From Gammaproteobacteria bacterium (ex Lamellibrachia satsuma) (GTDB taxonomy: Bacteria > Pseudomonadota > Gammaproteobacteria > Chromatiales > Chromatiaceae), in contig CP053680.1 in assembly GCA_019623805.1 (NCBI GenBank), positions 1,776,001 to 1,840,000 on the forward strand: a stretch of DNA of 64,000 bases, written 5' to 3'. The position numbers and the translations under genes are program-made. The notes under the pieces are model-generated. The model saw only the letters and a program-made list of their open reading frames with translations. It did no database searches and was not told the origin of the DNA. Shown here piece by piece: positions 1 to 8,832 of the stretch. Position 1 is the stretch's first letter. Every line of letters begins with the position of its first letter.

Positions 1-507
1 TCCGGCCTTGTCGGTACGATAGCGCACCTGACCTGCTTTGGCGTTTTTCACTGCCTCTGCCACATTCGGCGTAACCGTGCCCACTTTCGGGTTTGGCATC
101 AGACCACGGGGGCCCAGGATCTGGCCCAACTGACCCACAACGCGCATTGCGTCCGGGCTGGCAATAACCACATCGAAGTCCATCTTGCCGGCTTTTACGT
201 CGGCAGCAAGATCCTCAAAACCCACGATATCGGCACCCGCTTCGGTTGCCGCATCTGCGTTCGCGCCTTGGGCGAAAACCGCCACACGAACAGTCTTGCC
301 GGTACCATGAGGCAATACGGAGGAACCACGTACAACCTGATCCGACTTACGGGGGTCAACGCCAAGGTTTATGCAGACATCAACCGCCTCGGAAAACTTC
401 ACCGAAGAGACCGCTTTCAGCAGACCGAAAGCCTCTTCCGCAGCATACAGCTTGCCGGCCTCAACCTTTTCACGAATCGCCTTCGCGCGTTTGCTCAACT
501 TAGCCAT
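1..507 (-). CDS. rplA: 50S ribosomal protein L1, N-terminal part (runs off the left edge)
   Basis: Minus-strand frame open from the ATG at 507 to the window edge, giving about 169 N-terminal residues of the usual ~230. The protein starts [19 protein letters not shown] and contains the [17 protein letters not shown] stretch typical of bacterial L1. L1 forms the L1 stalk on 23S rRNA, helps deacylated tRNA leave the E site, and in many bacteria represses its own rplKA message. Its start lies 3 bases after the rplK stop, so the two genes are very probably translated from one transcript. The 3' end is outside the window. Confidence 0.97.
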   Translation of the reverse strand, partial: MAKLSKRAKAIREKVEAGKLYAAEEAFGLLKAVSSVKFSEAVDVCINLGVDPRKSDQVVRGSSVLPHGTGKTVRVAVFAQGANADAATEAGADIVGFEDLAADVKAGKMDFDVVIASPDAMRVVGQLGQILGPRGLMPNPKVGTVTPNVAEAVKNAKAGQVRYRTDKAG

Positions 508-510
508 GAC

Positions 511-945
511 TTACTCCACCCCTTCTACATCGAGACCCATCTGACGGGCACTACCGGCGATGGTCCGTACTGCCGCATCCATATCCGCCGCAGTCAGATC
601 GGCCATTTTGGTGGTGGCTATCTCTTCAAGCTGCGCACGGGTCACCGTACCCACCTTGACGGTATTCGGAGTGGGACTGCCTTTGCTCAAGCCCGCTGCC
701 TTTTTCAGCAACACGGATGCCGGCGGTGTTTTGGTGATAAAGGTGAAGGAACGATCCGCATAGACCGTGATCACCACAGGGATGGGCATCCCCTTCTCCA
801 TGCTCTGGGTCTTGGCGTTGAACGCCTTGCAGAACTCCATGATGTTCACACCATGTTGTCCCAGGGCGGGACCAACCGGCGGACTCGGGTTCGCTTCCCC
901 TGCGGGAACCTGAAGCTTGATAAAAGCCTCGATCTTCTTAGCCAT
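511..945 (-). CDS. rplK: 50S ribosomal protein L11
   Basis: 144 residues, the normal L11 length. It starts [20 protein letters not shown] and carries the proline-rich N-terminal domain ([20 protein letters not shown]) that contacts factors and RelA, followed by the C-terminal rRNA-binding domain ending in [11 protein letters not shown]11 organises the GTPase-associated centre of 23S rRNA and is needed for RelA activation during amino-acid starvation. It sits between nusG and rplA in the classic secE-nusG-rplKA order. A 130-base leader with strong repeats separates it from nusG. Confidence 0.99.
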   Translation of the reverse strand: MAKKIEAFIKLQVPAGEANPSPPVGPALGQHGVNIMEFCKAFNAKTQSMEKGMPIPVVITVYADRSFTFITKTPPASVLLKKAAGLSKGSPTPNTVKVGTVTRAQLEEIATTKMADLTAADMDAAVRTIAGSARQMGLDVEGVE

Positions 946-1008
946 GATTTACCTCACTGTGGGTGCAAACGTTTGGGACTGGTTACCCGAACTCCCCTTA
1001 AAACAAAT

Positions 1009-1070
1009 AGGGCCGAGGCGAAAGATTTCTTACCTCGGGCCCCGGACCTCGGCCCTGATTCCTCGGCCCT
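1009..1070 (-). terminator. Repeated-arm hairpin between nusG and rplK (terminator or attenuator candidate)
   Basis: Read on the minus strand, the spacer just after the nusG stop holds AGGGCCGAGG twice (1061-1070 and 1047-1056) and a near copy at 1033-1043. Then comes the complementary arm CCTCGGCCCT (1009-1018), followed directly by ATTTGTTTT. Either upstream arm can pair perfectly over 10 bp with the single downstream arm, which is followed by a U-rich stretch. This looks like a terminator with alternative 5' arms that would set the ratio of nusG to rplKA messages. The pairing is seen; the function is inferred. Confidence 0.6.
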
Positions 1071-1075
1071 TACTT

Positions 1076-1609
1076 TTATCCCTTCTCTACCTGCCCGAAC
1101 TCCAGATCCACCGGGGTGGAACGACCGAAGATCAGGACGGAAACTTTCAGACGACTCTTCTCGTAGTCGACTTCCTCGACCACGCCACTGAAATCGTTGA
1201 ATGGCCCGTCGACGACACGCACCACTTCGCCGGGCTCGAACAGAACCTTTGGACGCGGCTTCTCCACGCCTTCCTGCACACGCTGCAGAATGGCATCAGC
1301 CTCTTTGTCGGTGATTGGCGCAGGACGATCGCCGGTGCCACCGATGAAACCCAGCACTTTGGGACAATCCTTTACCAGATGCCAGGTCTCGTCGGTCATT
1401 TCCATCTGTACCAGGACGTAACCAGGGAAGAACTTACGCTCACTCTTCCTCTGTTGACCGGCGCGCATCTCAACGACCTCTTCGGTAGGCACCAAAACCT
1501 CACCGAACTTGTCTTCCATGCCAAAACGCTCAATGCGCTCCGCCAGTGAAGCCTGCACACGTGCCTCGAAGCCGGAATAGGCGTGTACTACATACCAACG
1601 CATGGACAT
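1076..1609 (-). CDS. nusG: Transcription termination/antitermination factor NusG
   Basis: 177 residues, the standard NusG length. The N-terminal NGN domain ([18 protein letters not shown] onward) binds the RNA polymerase clamp. The C-terminal KOW domain ([19 protein letters not shown], about residues 120-177) contacts S10 or Rho. It suppresses pausing, couples transcription to translation and assists Rho-dependent termination. It lies 12 bases downstream of secE and upstream of rplKA, the usual operon. Nothing unusual in length or key regions. Confidence 0.99.
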   Translation of the reverse strand: MSMRWYVVHAYSGFEARVQASLAERIERFGMEDKFGEVLVPTEEVVEMRAGQQRKSERKFFPGYVLVQMEMTDETWHLVKDCPKVLGFIGGTGDRPAPITDKEADAILQRVQEGVEKPRPKVLFEPGEVVRVVDGPFNDFSGVVEEVDYEKSRLKVSVLIFGRSTPVDLEFGQVEKG

Positions 1610-1621
1610 ATAACCCGCCTC

Positions 1622-1990
1622 TTATCCTGTCAGCGCGCGCAAAACCGCACCCAACATCATATCAAACAGCCAGAGTACGATGCCCATAATCAAGACCATC
1701 ACGAAGACGATCAAAGTTGTCTGCACCGTCTCCTGTCGACTCGGCCAGACCACCTTTCGCACTTCGATCTTGGCGTCTGACGCAAATTGCCAGACAGTAC
1801 GACCAACCACTGTTTGATAAGCGACAAAAGTCGCGACACCGATAACAAACAACAATCCCAGCACCCGTAGCAACTGGGAATAGTCATCGAAATAGTAAAA
1901 GCCGAGAATGGCAGCAACGATAAGCACAACTGCAGCTAGCAGCTTCACCGTATCCATGCTGGAGACTTCGACTTGTGACTTCGCGTTCAT
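1622..1990 (-). CDS. secE: Preprotein translocase subunit SecE
   Basis: 122 residues with three hydrophobic segments (about 15-35, 40-60 and 90-115), the long proteobacterial form. The conserved cytoplasmic segment EVRKVVWPSRQETVQTT before the last membrane helix is diagnostic for SecE. With SecY and SecG it forms the inner-membrane protein-conducting channel. The start at 1990 is the longest reading; an internal ATG at residue 12 (MDTVKLL) is possible. It is followed by nusG after 12 bases and preceded by tRNA-Trp. Confidence 0.97.
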   Translation of the reverse strand: MNAKSQVEVSSMDTVKLLAAVVLIVAAILGFYYFDDYSQLLRVLGLLFVIGVATFVAYQTVVGRTVWQFASDAKIEVRKVVWPSRQETVQTTLIVFVMVLIMGIVLWLFDMMLGAVLRALTG

Positions 1991-2024
1991 AGGTTCAAAT
2001 TGCCTGGATGCGCCAGATTGAAAA

Positions 2025-2100
2025 TGGCAGGCCAGGAGGGACTCGAACCCCCAACCTGCGGTTTTGGAGACCGCTGCTCTACCAATTGAGCCACTGGCCT
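2025..2100 (-). tRNA. tRNA-Trp (anticodon CCA)
   Basis: 76 bases on the minus strand including the encoded 3' CCA (2025-2027). The acceptor begins AGGCCAG, the D arm carries GCTCAATTGGTAGAGC, the anticodon loop reads CTCCAAA with CCA as anticodon, and the T arm contains GGTTCGAGTCC. It lies between tuf and secE, as in many gammaproteobacteria. Confidence 0.98.
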
Positions 2101-2115
2101 AGAAACGCTTAACAA

Positions 2116-2138
2116 CAGGGCCGGTCAAACCGGCCCTG
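2116..2138 (-). terminator. Perfect 10-bp hairpin between tuf and tRNA-Trp
   Basis: CAGGGCCGGT (2116-2125) and ACCGGCCCTG (2129-2138) form a perfect stem with a 3-base loop just after the tuf stop. The downstream minus-strand sequence TTGTTAAGC is only weakly U-rich. It may therefore act as a leaky terminator or as a 3' stabiliser/processing hairpin before the tRNA. Confidence 0.6.
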
Positions 2139-2154
2139 CACAACAATACATCGA

Positions 2155-3345
2155 TTACTCGATGACTTTGGATACAACGCCGGCACCTACGGTACGGCCA
2201 CCCTCACGGATAGCAAATCGCAGGCCTTCTTCCATCGCAATCGGCGCAATCAGTTTTACCGTCATTTTTACGTTATCCCCCGGCATTACCATCTCTACGC
2301 CCTCAGGCAGATCGCAAGCACCGGTCACGTCGGTCGTTCTAAAGTAGAACTGCGGACGATAGTTTGCAAAGAACGGGGTGTGACGTCCACCTTCGTCCTT
2401 GCTCAATACATAGACTTCGCACTCGAAGTGAGTGTGCGGGGTAATCGATCCCGGATGCGCCAGCACCTGTCCACGCTCAACCTCTTCACGCTTGGTGCCG
2501 CGCAGCAGCACACCCACGTTGTCGCCCGCTTCGCCCTGATCCAGCAGCTTGCGGAACATCTCGACACCGGTACAGGTGGTCTTCGCGGTCTCTTTGATTC
2601 CGACGATCTCGATCTCTTCACCCACCTTGACCACGCCGCGCTCTACTCGACCGGTTACCACAGTACCGCGACCGGAGATCGAGAAGACATCCTCGATCGG
2701 CATCAGGAAGGCACCGTCTACCGCACGCACCGGCTCAGGAATGTAGGTGTCCAGGGCCTCAACCAGCTTGGCAATGGAGCCGGCACCGATATCAGAATCG
2801 TCACCTTCCAGCGCCTTCAGCGCGGAACCGATGATTACGGGCGTGTCGTCGCCAGGGAAGTCGTAGCTGTCGAGCAGCTCACGAATCTCCATCTCAACCA
2901 GTTCCAGCAGCTCTTCGTCGTCCACCATGTCCGCTTTGTTCATGTAGACGATGATGTAGGGCACGCCTACCTGACGGGAGAGCAGGATGTGCTCACGCGT
3001 CTGAGGCATGGGGCCGTCTGCCGCGGATACCACCAGGATTGCGCCGTCCATCTGCGCCGCACCGGTGATCATGTTCTTTACGTAGTCAGCATGTCCGGGG
3101 CAGTCAACGTGTGCGTAGTGACGATTCTCAGTCTCATACTCGACGTGGGAGGTGGCGATGGTGATACCACGCTCACGCTCTTCCGGAGCATTGTCGATCT
3201 GATCGAAGGCCTTCTGCTCGCCGCCGAACTTCTTTGCCTGCACCAGCGTGATCGCTGCCGTCAAAGTGGTCTTGCCGTGATCAACGTGACCAATGGTTCC
3301 CACATTGACGTGCGGTTTTGTGCGTTCGAATTTTTCCTTAGACAT
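2155..3345 (-). CDS. tuf: Translation elongation factor Tu
   Basis: 396 residues, the expected length. The GTPase motifs are intact: GHVDHGKT at 19-26, DCPGH at 81-85 and NKAD at 136-139. The beta-barrel domains II and III follow and the protein ends VVSKVIE. EF-Tu delivers aminoacyl-tRNA to the ribosomal A site. The position behind tRNA-Tyr-Gly-Thr and ahead of tRNA-Trp-secE-nusG matches the tufB locus of other gammaproteobacteria. A second tuf copy may exist elsewhere but is not visible here. Confidence 0.99.
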   Translation of the reverse strand: MSKEKFERTKPHVNVGTIGHVDHGKTTLTAAITLVQAKKFGGEQKAFDQIDNAPEERERGITIATSHVEYETENRHYAHVDCPGHADYVKNMITGAAQMDGAILVVSAADGPMPQTREHILLSRQVGVPYIIVYMNKADMVDDEELLELVEMEIRELLDSYDFPGDDTPVIIGSALKALEGDDSDIGAGSIAKLVEALDTYIPEPVRAVDGAFLMPIEDVFSISGRGTVVTGRVERGVVKVGEEIEIVGIKETAKTTCTGVEMFRKLLDQGEAGDNVGVLLRGTKREEVERGQVLAHPGSITPHTHFECEVYVLSKDEGGRHTPFFANYRPQFYFRTTDVTGACDLPEGVEMVMPGDNVKMTVKLIAPIAMEEGLRFAIREGGRTVGAGVVSKVIE

Positions 3346-3415
3346 TGGTTTTCTCTCCAGGTCTCTCTAACTATTTCAAAGATAAATTCGCGCGCTTACG
3401 CACGCCTTGACAAAC

Positions 3416-3491
3416 TGGAGCCCAGAAGCAGATTTGAACTGCCGACCTCACCCTTACCAAGGGTGTGCTCTACCAACTGAGCTATCTGGGC
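3416..3491 (-). tRNA. tRNA-Thr (anticodon GGT)
   Basis: 76 bases on the minus strand with encoded CCA at 3416-3418. The acceptor GCCCAGA pairs with TCTGGGC. The anticodon arm is CACCC-TTGGTAA-GGGTG, giving anticodon GGT. It is the last tRNA before tuf in the Tyr-Gly-Thr cluster. Confidence 0.97.
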
Positions 3492-3587
3492 AAAACTCTC
3501 TATTGCCGTCCCGCCGGGGGTACAACATAATTAAACGGCGGCACTGCCGTCGTGGCGACCACCGAGTTATGTGACCCCCAACTATAT

Positions 3588-3661
3588 TGGAGCGGGTGAT
3601 GGGAATCGAACCCACGTATTCAGCTTGGAAGGCTGAAGTTCTACCATTGAACTACACCCGC
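3588..3661 (-). tRNA. tRNA-Gly (anticodon TCC)
   Basis: 74 bases on the minus strand with encoded CCA at 3588-3590. The acceptor starts GCGGGTG, the D loop is the short form, the anticodon loop reads CTTCCAA with TCC as anticodon, and the T arm is GGTTCGATTCCC. It is the middle tRNA of the cluster. Confidence 0.97.
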
Positions 3662-3706
3662 GCAGCCAAGCGACGCTTCGTTCACCAAAACCGCTACAAC
3701 TTCAAA

Positions 3707-3752
3707 ATCTGGTGGAGGGGGGAGGATGATTCCGGGCATCCTGCCCTCCACC
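3707..3752 (-). pseudogene. Deleted relic of a second tRNA-Tyr unit
   Basis: 3707-3727 is identical to the 3' end of tRNA-Tyr plus its trailer (compare 3887-3907). 3731-3745 resembles the promoter -10/discriminator stretch upstream of that tRNA (compare 3985-3999; both contain CCGGGCAT.CTGCC). The tRNA body that should lie between them is gone. The fragment also forms a 9-bp inverted repeat (GGTGGAGGG / CCCTCCACC). It reads as a tandem copy of the promoter-tRNA-Tyr unit that suffered an internal deletion. Confidence 0.65.
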
Positions 3753-3891
3753 CCACCAGGGTCGGCCTGCGGCCGTTCAAATTCGTTCCCGACGAATTTG
3801 TCGAACCTTTTTCGGTCCTCATCCTCCCCTTTTCAGGGTAAGGAGCCTCATCGCGATATAAACCAAATTCCACCCACATCGCAATAACATC

Positions 3892-3976
3892 TGGTGGAGG
3901 GGGGAGGATTCGAACCTCCGAAGGCTGAGCCGTCAGATTTACAGTCTGATCCCTTTGGCCACTCGGGAACCCCTCC
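3892..3976 (-). tRNA. tRNA-Tyr (anticodon GTA)
   Basis: 85 bases on the minus strand with encoded CCA at 3892-3894. It is a class II tRNA with a long variable arm. The acceptor starts GGAGGGG, the anticodon arm is CAGA-CTGTAAA-TCTG with GTA as anticodon, and the T arm is GGTTCGAATCC. It is the first tRNA of the Tyr-Gly-Thr-tuf transcription unit, directly behind a good sigma-70 promoter. Confidence 0.97.
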
Positions 3977-3991
3977 AAGCGCGAGCCGGGC

Positions 3992-4020
3992 ATTCTGCCG
4001 CCTTGGAAACACAAAGTCAA
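3992..4020 (-). promoter_or_regulatory. Sigma-70 promoter of the tRNA-Tyr/Gly/Thr-tuf unit
   Basis: On the minus strand TTGACT (4015-4020) is followed after exactly 17 bases by CAGAAT (3992-3997), then GC-rich GCCCGGC. The tRNA begins about 15 bases further on. A GC-rich discriminator is the hallmark of promoters under stringent (ppGpp) control, so growth-rate control is a reasonable inference. Confidence 0.75.
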
Positions 4021-4195
4021 CACAAAGACCAAACAAAATCACCCGGCGCAGGGCGTCGCGAATTATACACAGACACAAGTCAACGCTCTCTCAAAACCCT
4101 TCGATTCATCCAATTCAAACGACCGGACTTGCAGGCAGGCCTGATTACCTTTTAACTACCCCACAGGGAAAAACCGACAGCCACAGCAGATCCAA

Positions 4196-5923
4196 ATGAA
4201 AAATCAGACCTTTGCTGCCTTTGCAGCCACCTCGTTTCTCATCATAACCGGCTGTACCGGGATACCGACAACAGATCCACAAACCGCCATCACGACCCCA
4301 CCAAAGACGCCGACACCAAACCCGGCAGCCCCGCTGGATGGCCGCATGTCGGACATTATCTACGACATCCTTGCAGCAGAAGTCGCGGCCCAGCGCGGCC
4401 AGCACGACACTGCCTATGAGCACGCCTCCAATGCCGCCCACATCAGCCGGGCGCCTGCCGCCGCTGAACGCGCCACGAGACTTGCCCTGCTTAGCCATCA
4501 GACAGATAAGGCGCTGCAGAGCGTAAACTTCTGGATTGAGATCGATCCAGAATCCCTTAAGGCCCATCAGATTGCCGCCATCCTCTATATTCGCGCTAAA
4601 AACCGGCAGGCGTCAGTCTTGCATTTGAGTAAGGTTGCAGCGATCGCCAATCAGGCAGGCCAATCCGGTTATATTCAGGCCGCCGCAATCGCTGAGAAAT
4701 CCACCAGTAAAGACAACGCCCTGCAACTGATGCAATTGGTCATTCCTCAGGATACGTCTGATCCGGATGCACTATACGCCCTCGCTCTGAGCGCCAGCCA
4801 CGCCAAGGAACATGCCGTTGCTGAAGACTACCTTCACCGCGCGCTTCAAACCCGGCCGGACTGGACAAAAGGCCTGTTACTGCTAAGTCGCTCATTGATG
4901 TTACAGGACCGCAAGGATGAGAGCATTGAGGTTCTTGCCAAGGCCGCCCTTCAATCACCCAAAGATATTCAACTCCGCATCACATACGCCCGCACACTGG
5001 TGGATCTGCATCGGCTTGACGATGCACACGACGAGTTCAGCAAACTCTACAAACTGGAACCCGATAACGCCGATATCGTCTACGCGCTCGGAGTGCTCTC
5101 CATTCAGCGCAAAGAACTCAAAGCTGCGAGAGGCTTTTTTCAGCACCTGCTGTCGATGGGAAAAATGGGGAGTCAGTCCACCCTGCATCTGGGACAGATC
5201 GAAGAGCTCGACAAACACCCTCAAAAGGCCTTCGAATGGTATGAAAAGGTCGACGGCAAAGAACGGGCTGAGGCACGCATCCGCATGGCGGGCATTCTGG
5301 TCTCTCTGGACAACCTGAACGGCGCCCGTGAAATATTGCAGCAATTGCGCTCATCCACACCCACAAACGCCCTCAAACTCTTTCTCGTTGAAGCCAATCT
5401 CATGCGCGATGCCGGTGAATACAAAATCGCGATGGAGATCTATGATTCTGCCCTGCAGAAATTCCCGGACAACATCGATTTGCGCTATGCCCGCGCCCTG
5501 AACGGTGCCGATATCGGCCGGATCGACATCCTTGAAGCAGACCTGAAACGCATATTGAAAGACAATCCGGATCACGCCGACTCTCTCAATGCCTTGGGTT
5601 ATACCCTGGCCGACCAGACTGATCGCCTGCAGGAGGCCCAGGCCTATATCCAGAGAGCACTCGACCTGAAACCCGGCAATGTCGCCATCCTCGACAGCAT
5701 GGGCTGGGTCGAGTACCGGCTCGGCAATCTGGAGCAGGCGCTGAAATTTCTGCAACAAGCCGCCGATAAAGAACCGGATGCCGAGATCGCCGCCCACCTT
5801 GGTGAGGTTCTCTGGATGATGGGGAGAAAGCAGGAGGCCCGTGCGGTTTGGGACGCAGCAATGAAGCGGGAACCGAAGAATCGATATATCGGCCCCACCA
5901 AACAGCGACTCTCCGGCAATTAA
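4196..5923 (+). CDS. TPR-repeat lipoprotein upstream of ispE
   Basis: 575 residues. An N-terminal lipoprotein signal (hydrophobic AAFAATSFLIITGC, modified Cys about residue 20) and a Thr/Pro-rich linker are followed by tetratricopeptide repeats over most of the length (for example ALGYTLADQTDRLQEAQAYI, AILDSMGWVEYRLGNLEQAL). It is probably anchored in the envelope as a protein-protein scaffold. In Pseudomonas a similar TPR protein precedes lolB and then ispE; here ispE follows after only 9 bases and no lolB is present. The exact partner cannot be told from sequence. Confidence 0.88.
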   Translation: MKNQTFAAFAATSFLIITGCTGIPTTDPQTAITTPPKTPTPNPAAPLDGRMSDIIYDILAAEVAAQRGQHDTAYEHASNAAHISRAPAAAERATRLALLSHQTDKALQSVNFWIEIDPESLKAHQIAAILYIRAKNRQASVLHLSKVAAIANQAGQSGYIQAAAIAEKSTSKDNALQLMQLVIPQDTSDPDALYALALSASHAKEHAVAEDYLHRALQTRPDWTKGLLLLSRSLMLQDRKDESIEVLAKAALQSPKDIQLRITYARTLVDLHRLDDAHDEFSKLYKLEPDNADIVYALGVLSIQRKELKAARGFFQHLLSMGKMGSQSTLHLGQIEELDKHPQKAFEWYEKVDGKERAEARIRMAGILVSLDNLNGAREILQQLRSSTPTNALKLFLVEANLMRDAGEYKIAMEIYDSALQKFPDNIDLRYARALNGADIGRIDILEADLKRILKDNPDHADSLNALGYTLADQTDRLQEAQAYIQRALDLKPGNVAILDSMGWVEYRLGNLEQALKFLQQAADKEPDAEIAAHLGEVLWMMGRKQEARAVWDAAMKREPKNRYIGPTKQRLSGN

Positions 5924-5932
5924 GCCAGCATC

Positions 5933-6772
5933 GTGCCTGAAAGCACTGCATGGCCCGCCCCCGCCAAATTGAATCTGACGTTGCGCATCGTTGGGCGCCG
6001 CCCCGATGGCTACCACGAAATACAGACAGTTTTTCAGTTTCTCGACCTGCAGGATGAACTCCACTTCCAGCCACGCAGTGATGGCCGCATCGTTCTCGCC
6101 ACACCACTACCTGGCGTCGCTGCGGAAACCGACCTCACGGTACGCGCAGCAAACCTGCTGAAACAGCGCACAAAGCCCATACAGGGCGTCACCATCTCTA
6201 TCGACAAGCGCCTGCCAATGGGTGGCGGCTTGGGCGGTGGCAGTTCCGATGCCGCCACCACGCTTGTAGCACTCAACCAAATCTGGGAGACGGGACTGGA
6301 CAATGCAACGCTGGCAAAGCTTGGCCTCGCCTTGGGAGCCGACGTACCAATCTTCATCCACGGACGGGCTGCCTGGGCGGAAGGCATCGGTGAGACACTC
6401 ACTGATCTGGATCTTCCCCAGCCCTGGTACCTTGTCCTTGCGCCGGACTGCCACGTCTCCACCGCAGAAACATTCTCAGCACCTGATTTGACACGCAACT
6501 CCCCCCGCATCAGAATACGCGACTTTCTGGAGGGCGACAGGAGAAACGACTGCCTATCCGTGGTGCGCCGACGTTATAATAAAGTCGCAGCAGCACTTGA
6601 TTGGCTGGATCAGTTTGCTCCGGCGCAGATGACCGGTTCCGGCGCCTGTGTATTTGCCGCATTTTCGGATGCATCAACAGCAGAGGCGATTCTTAATCGC
6701 CTGCCCGCTGACTTTGTGGGTTTTGTGGCGCGCGGAATCAACCGATCACCGCTGCTGACACGGGTCGTTTAA
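5933..6772 (+). CDS. ispE: 4-diphosphocytidyl-2-C-methyl-D-erythritol kinase
   Basis: 279 residues, normal for IspE, with a GTG start 9 bases after the TPR gene. It is a GHMP kinase: the N-terminal PAPAKLNLTLRIVGRRPDGYH motif region contacts substrate, the ATP loop PMGGGLGGGSSDAAT is at about 95-109, and the C-terminal MTGSGACVFAAF motif is present. It phosphorylates CDP-methylerythritol in the MEP isoprenoid pathway. It is followed by tRNA-Gln and prs, a conserved gammaproteobacterial neighbourhood. Confidence 0.97.
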   Translation: MPESTAWPAPAKLNLTLRIVGRRPDGYHEIQTVFQFLDLQDELHFQPRSDGRIVLATPLPGVAAETDLTVRAANLLKQRTKPIQGVTISIDKRLPMGGGLGGGSSDAATTLVALNQIWETGLDNATLAKLGLALGADVPIFIHGRAAWAEGIGETLTDLDLPQPWYLVLAPDCHVSTAETFSAPDLTRNSPRIRIRDFLEGDRRNDCLSVVRRRYNKVAAALDWLDQFAPAQMTGSGACVFAAFSDASTAEAILNRLPADFVGFVARGINRSPLLTRVV

Positions 6773-6800
6773 CGAGCTGTTGAGTGGCATAAAGAATTAT

Positions 6801-6875
6801 TGGGGTATAGCCAAGCGGTAAGGCAGCGGGTTTTGATCCCGTCACTCCCAGGTTCGAATCCTGGTACCCCAGCCA
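6801..6875 (+). tRNA. tRNA-Gln (anticodon TTG)
   Basis: 75 bases on the plus strand including encoded CCA (6873-6875). The acceptor TGGGGTA pairs with TACCCCA. The D arm is GCCAAGCGGTAAGGC, the anticodon loop TTTTGAT gives TTG, and the T arm is GGTTCGAATCC. It lies in the ispE-prs gap, where a tRNA-Gln is commonly found. Confidence 0.98.
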
Positions 6876-6902
6876 TTTTCCGTCAACCAAGGGGATGCCT
6901 CC

Positions 6903-7856
6903 GTGCCCGTCACTGCCATAACCGTATTTTCCGGTAATTCAAACCCGGAACTTACCAGCGAAATCGTCTCCCATCTCAACATCCCTTTGGGCAAGGCCCA
7001 GATTGGTCGCTTCAGTGACGGTGAGGTCATGGCCGAAATACAGGAAAACGTCCGCGGCCACGATGTCTTCATCGTTCAGCCCACTTCGGCGCCGACCAAT
7101 GAAAACCTGATGGAACTGCTGGTGATGATCGATGCCGTGCGCCTCTCCTCTGCCAAGCGCATCACCGCCGTCACCCCCTATTTTGGCTATGCGCGTCAGG
7201 ATCGCCGCCCCCGCTCCGCCCGTGTGCCGATCACCGCACGACTGGCCGCCAAGATGATCGCCACCGCTGGCGCCGACCGGGTTTTAACCATCGATCTGCA
7301 TGCCGACCAGATTCAGGGTTTCTTCGACATCCCGGTCGACAATGTCTACGCCTCGCCCCTGTTGCTTGGCGACGTCTGGCGCCAGAAACTCCCAAACCTG
7401 ATCGTTGTCTCTCCAGATGTCGGCGGCGTGGTACGGGCTCGTGCCCTGGCCAAACGGCTCGATGATGCCGACCTCGCGATCATCGACAAACGCCGCCCCC
7501 GTCCCAATGAGGCCAAGGTAATGAACATCATCGGCGAGGTTGAGGACCGCAGCTGTGTGCTGATCGACGACCTGGTGGACACTGCAGGCACCCTCTGCCA
7601 GGCGGCAAGCGCCCTGAAGGAACATGGCGCAGCCAGGGTCGTGGCTTACTGCACCCACCCGGTACTCTCCGGCCCCGCGGTTGATAACATCAACAATTCA
7701 GTGCTGGATGAGTTGGTCGTTACCAACACCATCCCTCTGTCACCCGCGGCCAGAGGCTGCCAAAAGATTCGCCAAGTCAGCATTGCTGAACTACTGGCGG
7801 AGACCATGCGCCGCATCAGCGCAGAGGAGTCGGTTAGTTCGTTGTTTATTGACTGA
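6903..7856 (+). CDS. prs: Ribose-phosphate pyrophosphokinase (PRPP synthetase)
   Basis: 317 residues, class I PRPP synthase length, GTG start. It begins with [20 protein letters not shown] and contains the flexible loop [19 protein letters not shown] and the PRPP-binding loop [14 protein letters not shown]. It converts ribose-5-phosphate and ATP to PRPP for nucleotide, histidine, tryptophan and NAD synthesis. The coding sequence ends 3 bases before a long heptamer satellite array. Confidence 0.98.
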   Translation: MPVTAITVFSGNSNPELTSEIVSHLNIPLGKAQIGRFSDGEVMAEIQENVRGHDVFIVQPTSAPTNENLMELLVMIDAVRLSSAKRITAVTPYFGYARQDRRPRSARVPITARLAAKMIATAGADRVLTIDLHADQIQGFFDIPVDNVYASPLLLGDVWRQKLPNLIVVSPDVGGVVRARALAKRLDDADLAIIDKRRPRPNEAKVMNIIGEVEDRSCVLIDDLVDTAGTLCQAASALKEHGAARVVAYCTHPVLSGPAVDNINNSVLDELVVTNTIPLSPAARGCQKIRQVSIAELLAETMRRISAEESVSSLFID

Positions 7857-7859
7857 CGA

Positions 7860-7951
<92 letters not shown>

Positions 7952-8013
7952 AAGTTTGCGTCGACCCGGAAACGCGTCAAACCCTATTTAACAATAATTT
8001 TGTAAACTCGACC

Positions 8014-8027
8014 TGTCACCTGTCACC
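8014..8027 (-). repeat. Opposed heptamer pair (GGTGACA type, minus strand)
   Basis: Two copies of TGTCACC, the reverse complement of GGTGACA, preceded by a partial third unit and followed by TTTGCCTTT. The same ACCTTTGCC junction follows the heptamer array at 39022-39042. With the array at 7860 it brackets a spacer of about 63 bases, and the two arrays face each other. Confidence 0.85.
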
Positions 8028-8147
8028 TTTGCCTTTCACCCATTTCCTGTTAGAATCGCGCGCTCGCCGCCAGTCGGCGTGTTATTTCCAGCCTCTGGTC
8101 GCAAGAGTCCGGAATCACCCAATCGATTAATTATTTAGGAGATTGAC

Positions 8148-8783
8148 ATGCCTGTCAGTTTTGAAATCAATGCGCAATCACGGACTGATGCAGGGAAAGG
8201 TGCGAGCCGCCGCCTGCGTCTCCAGGGTGCGGTTCCCGGCATCATCTATGGTGCCGATAAAGAGCCGTCCATGATCACCATGGTACACAATGAACTTGCA
8301 CATGCCCTCGAAAATGAGGCCTTCTACTCACATATTCTGGACCTGAAACTGGACGGAAAGAGTGAACAGGTCGTTATCAAGGATCTGCAGCGCCATCCGG
8401 CCAAGCCGTTCATCACACATGTCGATTTTCAGCGCGTTGATATGAATGAGAAGCTCCGCATGCACGCACCGTTGCACTTCCTCAACGAAGAGACCTCGCC
8501 CGGAATGAAGATGGGCGGCAACGTCTCCCACAGCCTCTCCGACGTGGAAATCATCTGCCTGCCCAAGGATCTGCCGGAGTTCATCGAGGTAGATATGGCT
8601 GACATGGATATCGGCGACAGTGTTCATCTCTCAGACCTGCAACTGCCTGACGGCGTTGAACTCACCCACACCGGCGGAGAAGACTCGCTGGTGGCAATGG
8701 TACACACCGGTCACACTGGTGAGGACGAAGACGAGGAAGATGGCGCTGAAGAGACAGTTGGCGAGATTCCACCTCCTGAGTAA
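8148..8783 (+). CDS. rplY: 50S ribosomal protein L25, long Ctc form
   Basis: 211 residues, the two-domain (Ctc/TL5) form rather than the ~95-residue E. coli protein. The N-terminal 5S-rRNA-binding domain (FEINAQSRTDAGKGASRRLR, about 1-95) is followed by the C-terminal beta domain (about 100-190) and an acidic tail (DEDEEDGAEE). The start is supported by the ribosome site TAGGAG eight bases upstream. It lies between prs and pth as in Pseudomonas. Confidence 0.96.
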   Translation: MPVSFEINAQSRTDAGKGASRRLRLQGAVPGIIYGADKEPSMITMVHNELAHALENEAFYSHILDLKLDGKSEQVVIKDLQRHPAKPFITHVDFQRVDMNEKLRMHAPLHFLNEETSPGMKMGGNVSHSLSDVEIICLPKDLPEFIEVDMADMDIGDSVHLSDLQLPDGVELTHTGGEDSLVAMVHTGHTGEDEDEEDGAEETVGEIPPPE

Positions 8784-8794
8784 ACATTGCACCA

Positions 8795-8820
8795 ACGGGA
8801 CAGGCGACGGCCTGTCCCGT
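8795..8820 (+). terminator. Perfect 11-bp hairpin between rplY and pth
   Basis: ACGGGACAGGC (8795-8805) pairs perfectly with GCCTGTCCCGT (8810-8820) around a 4-base loop, 12 bases after the rplY stop and 12 bases before the pth start. There is no U tract. It is more likely an mRNA-processing or stability hairpin, or a partial attenuator, than a classical terminator. Confidence 0.6.
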
Positions 8821-8832
8821 AACATCTCACCC

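Noticed and set aside
2380-3480. 366-residue open frame opposite tuf
   Set aside because: It is antisense to EF-Tu and overlaps tRNA-Thr; EF-Tu motifs on the other strand are unambiguous.
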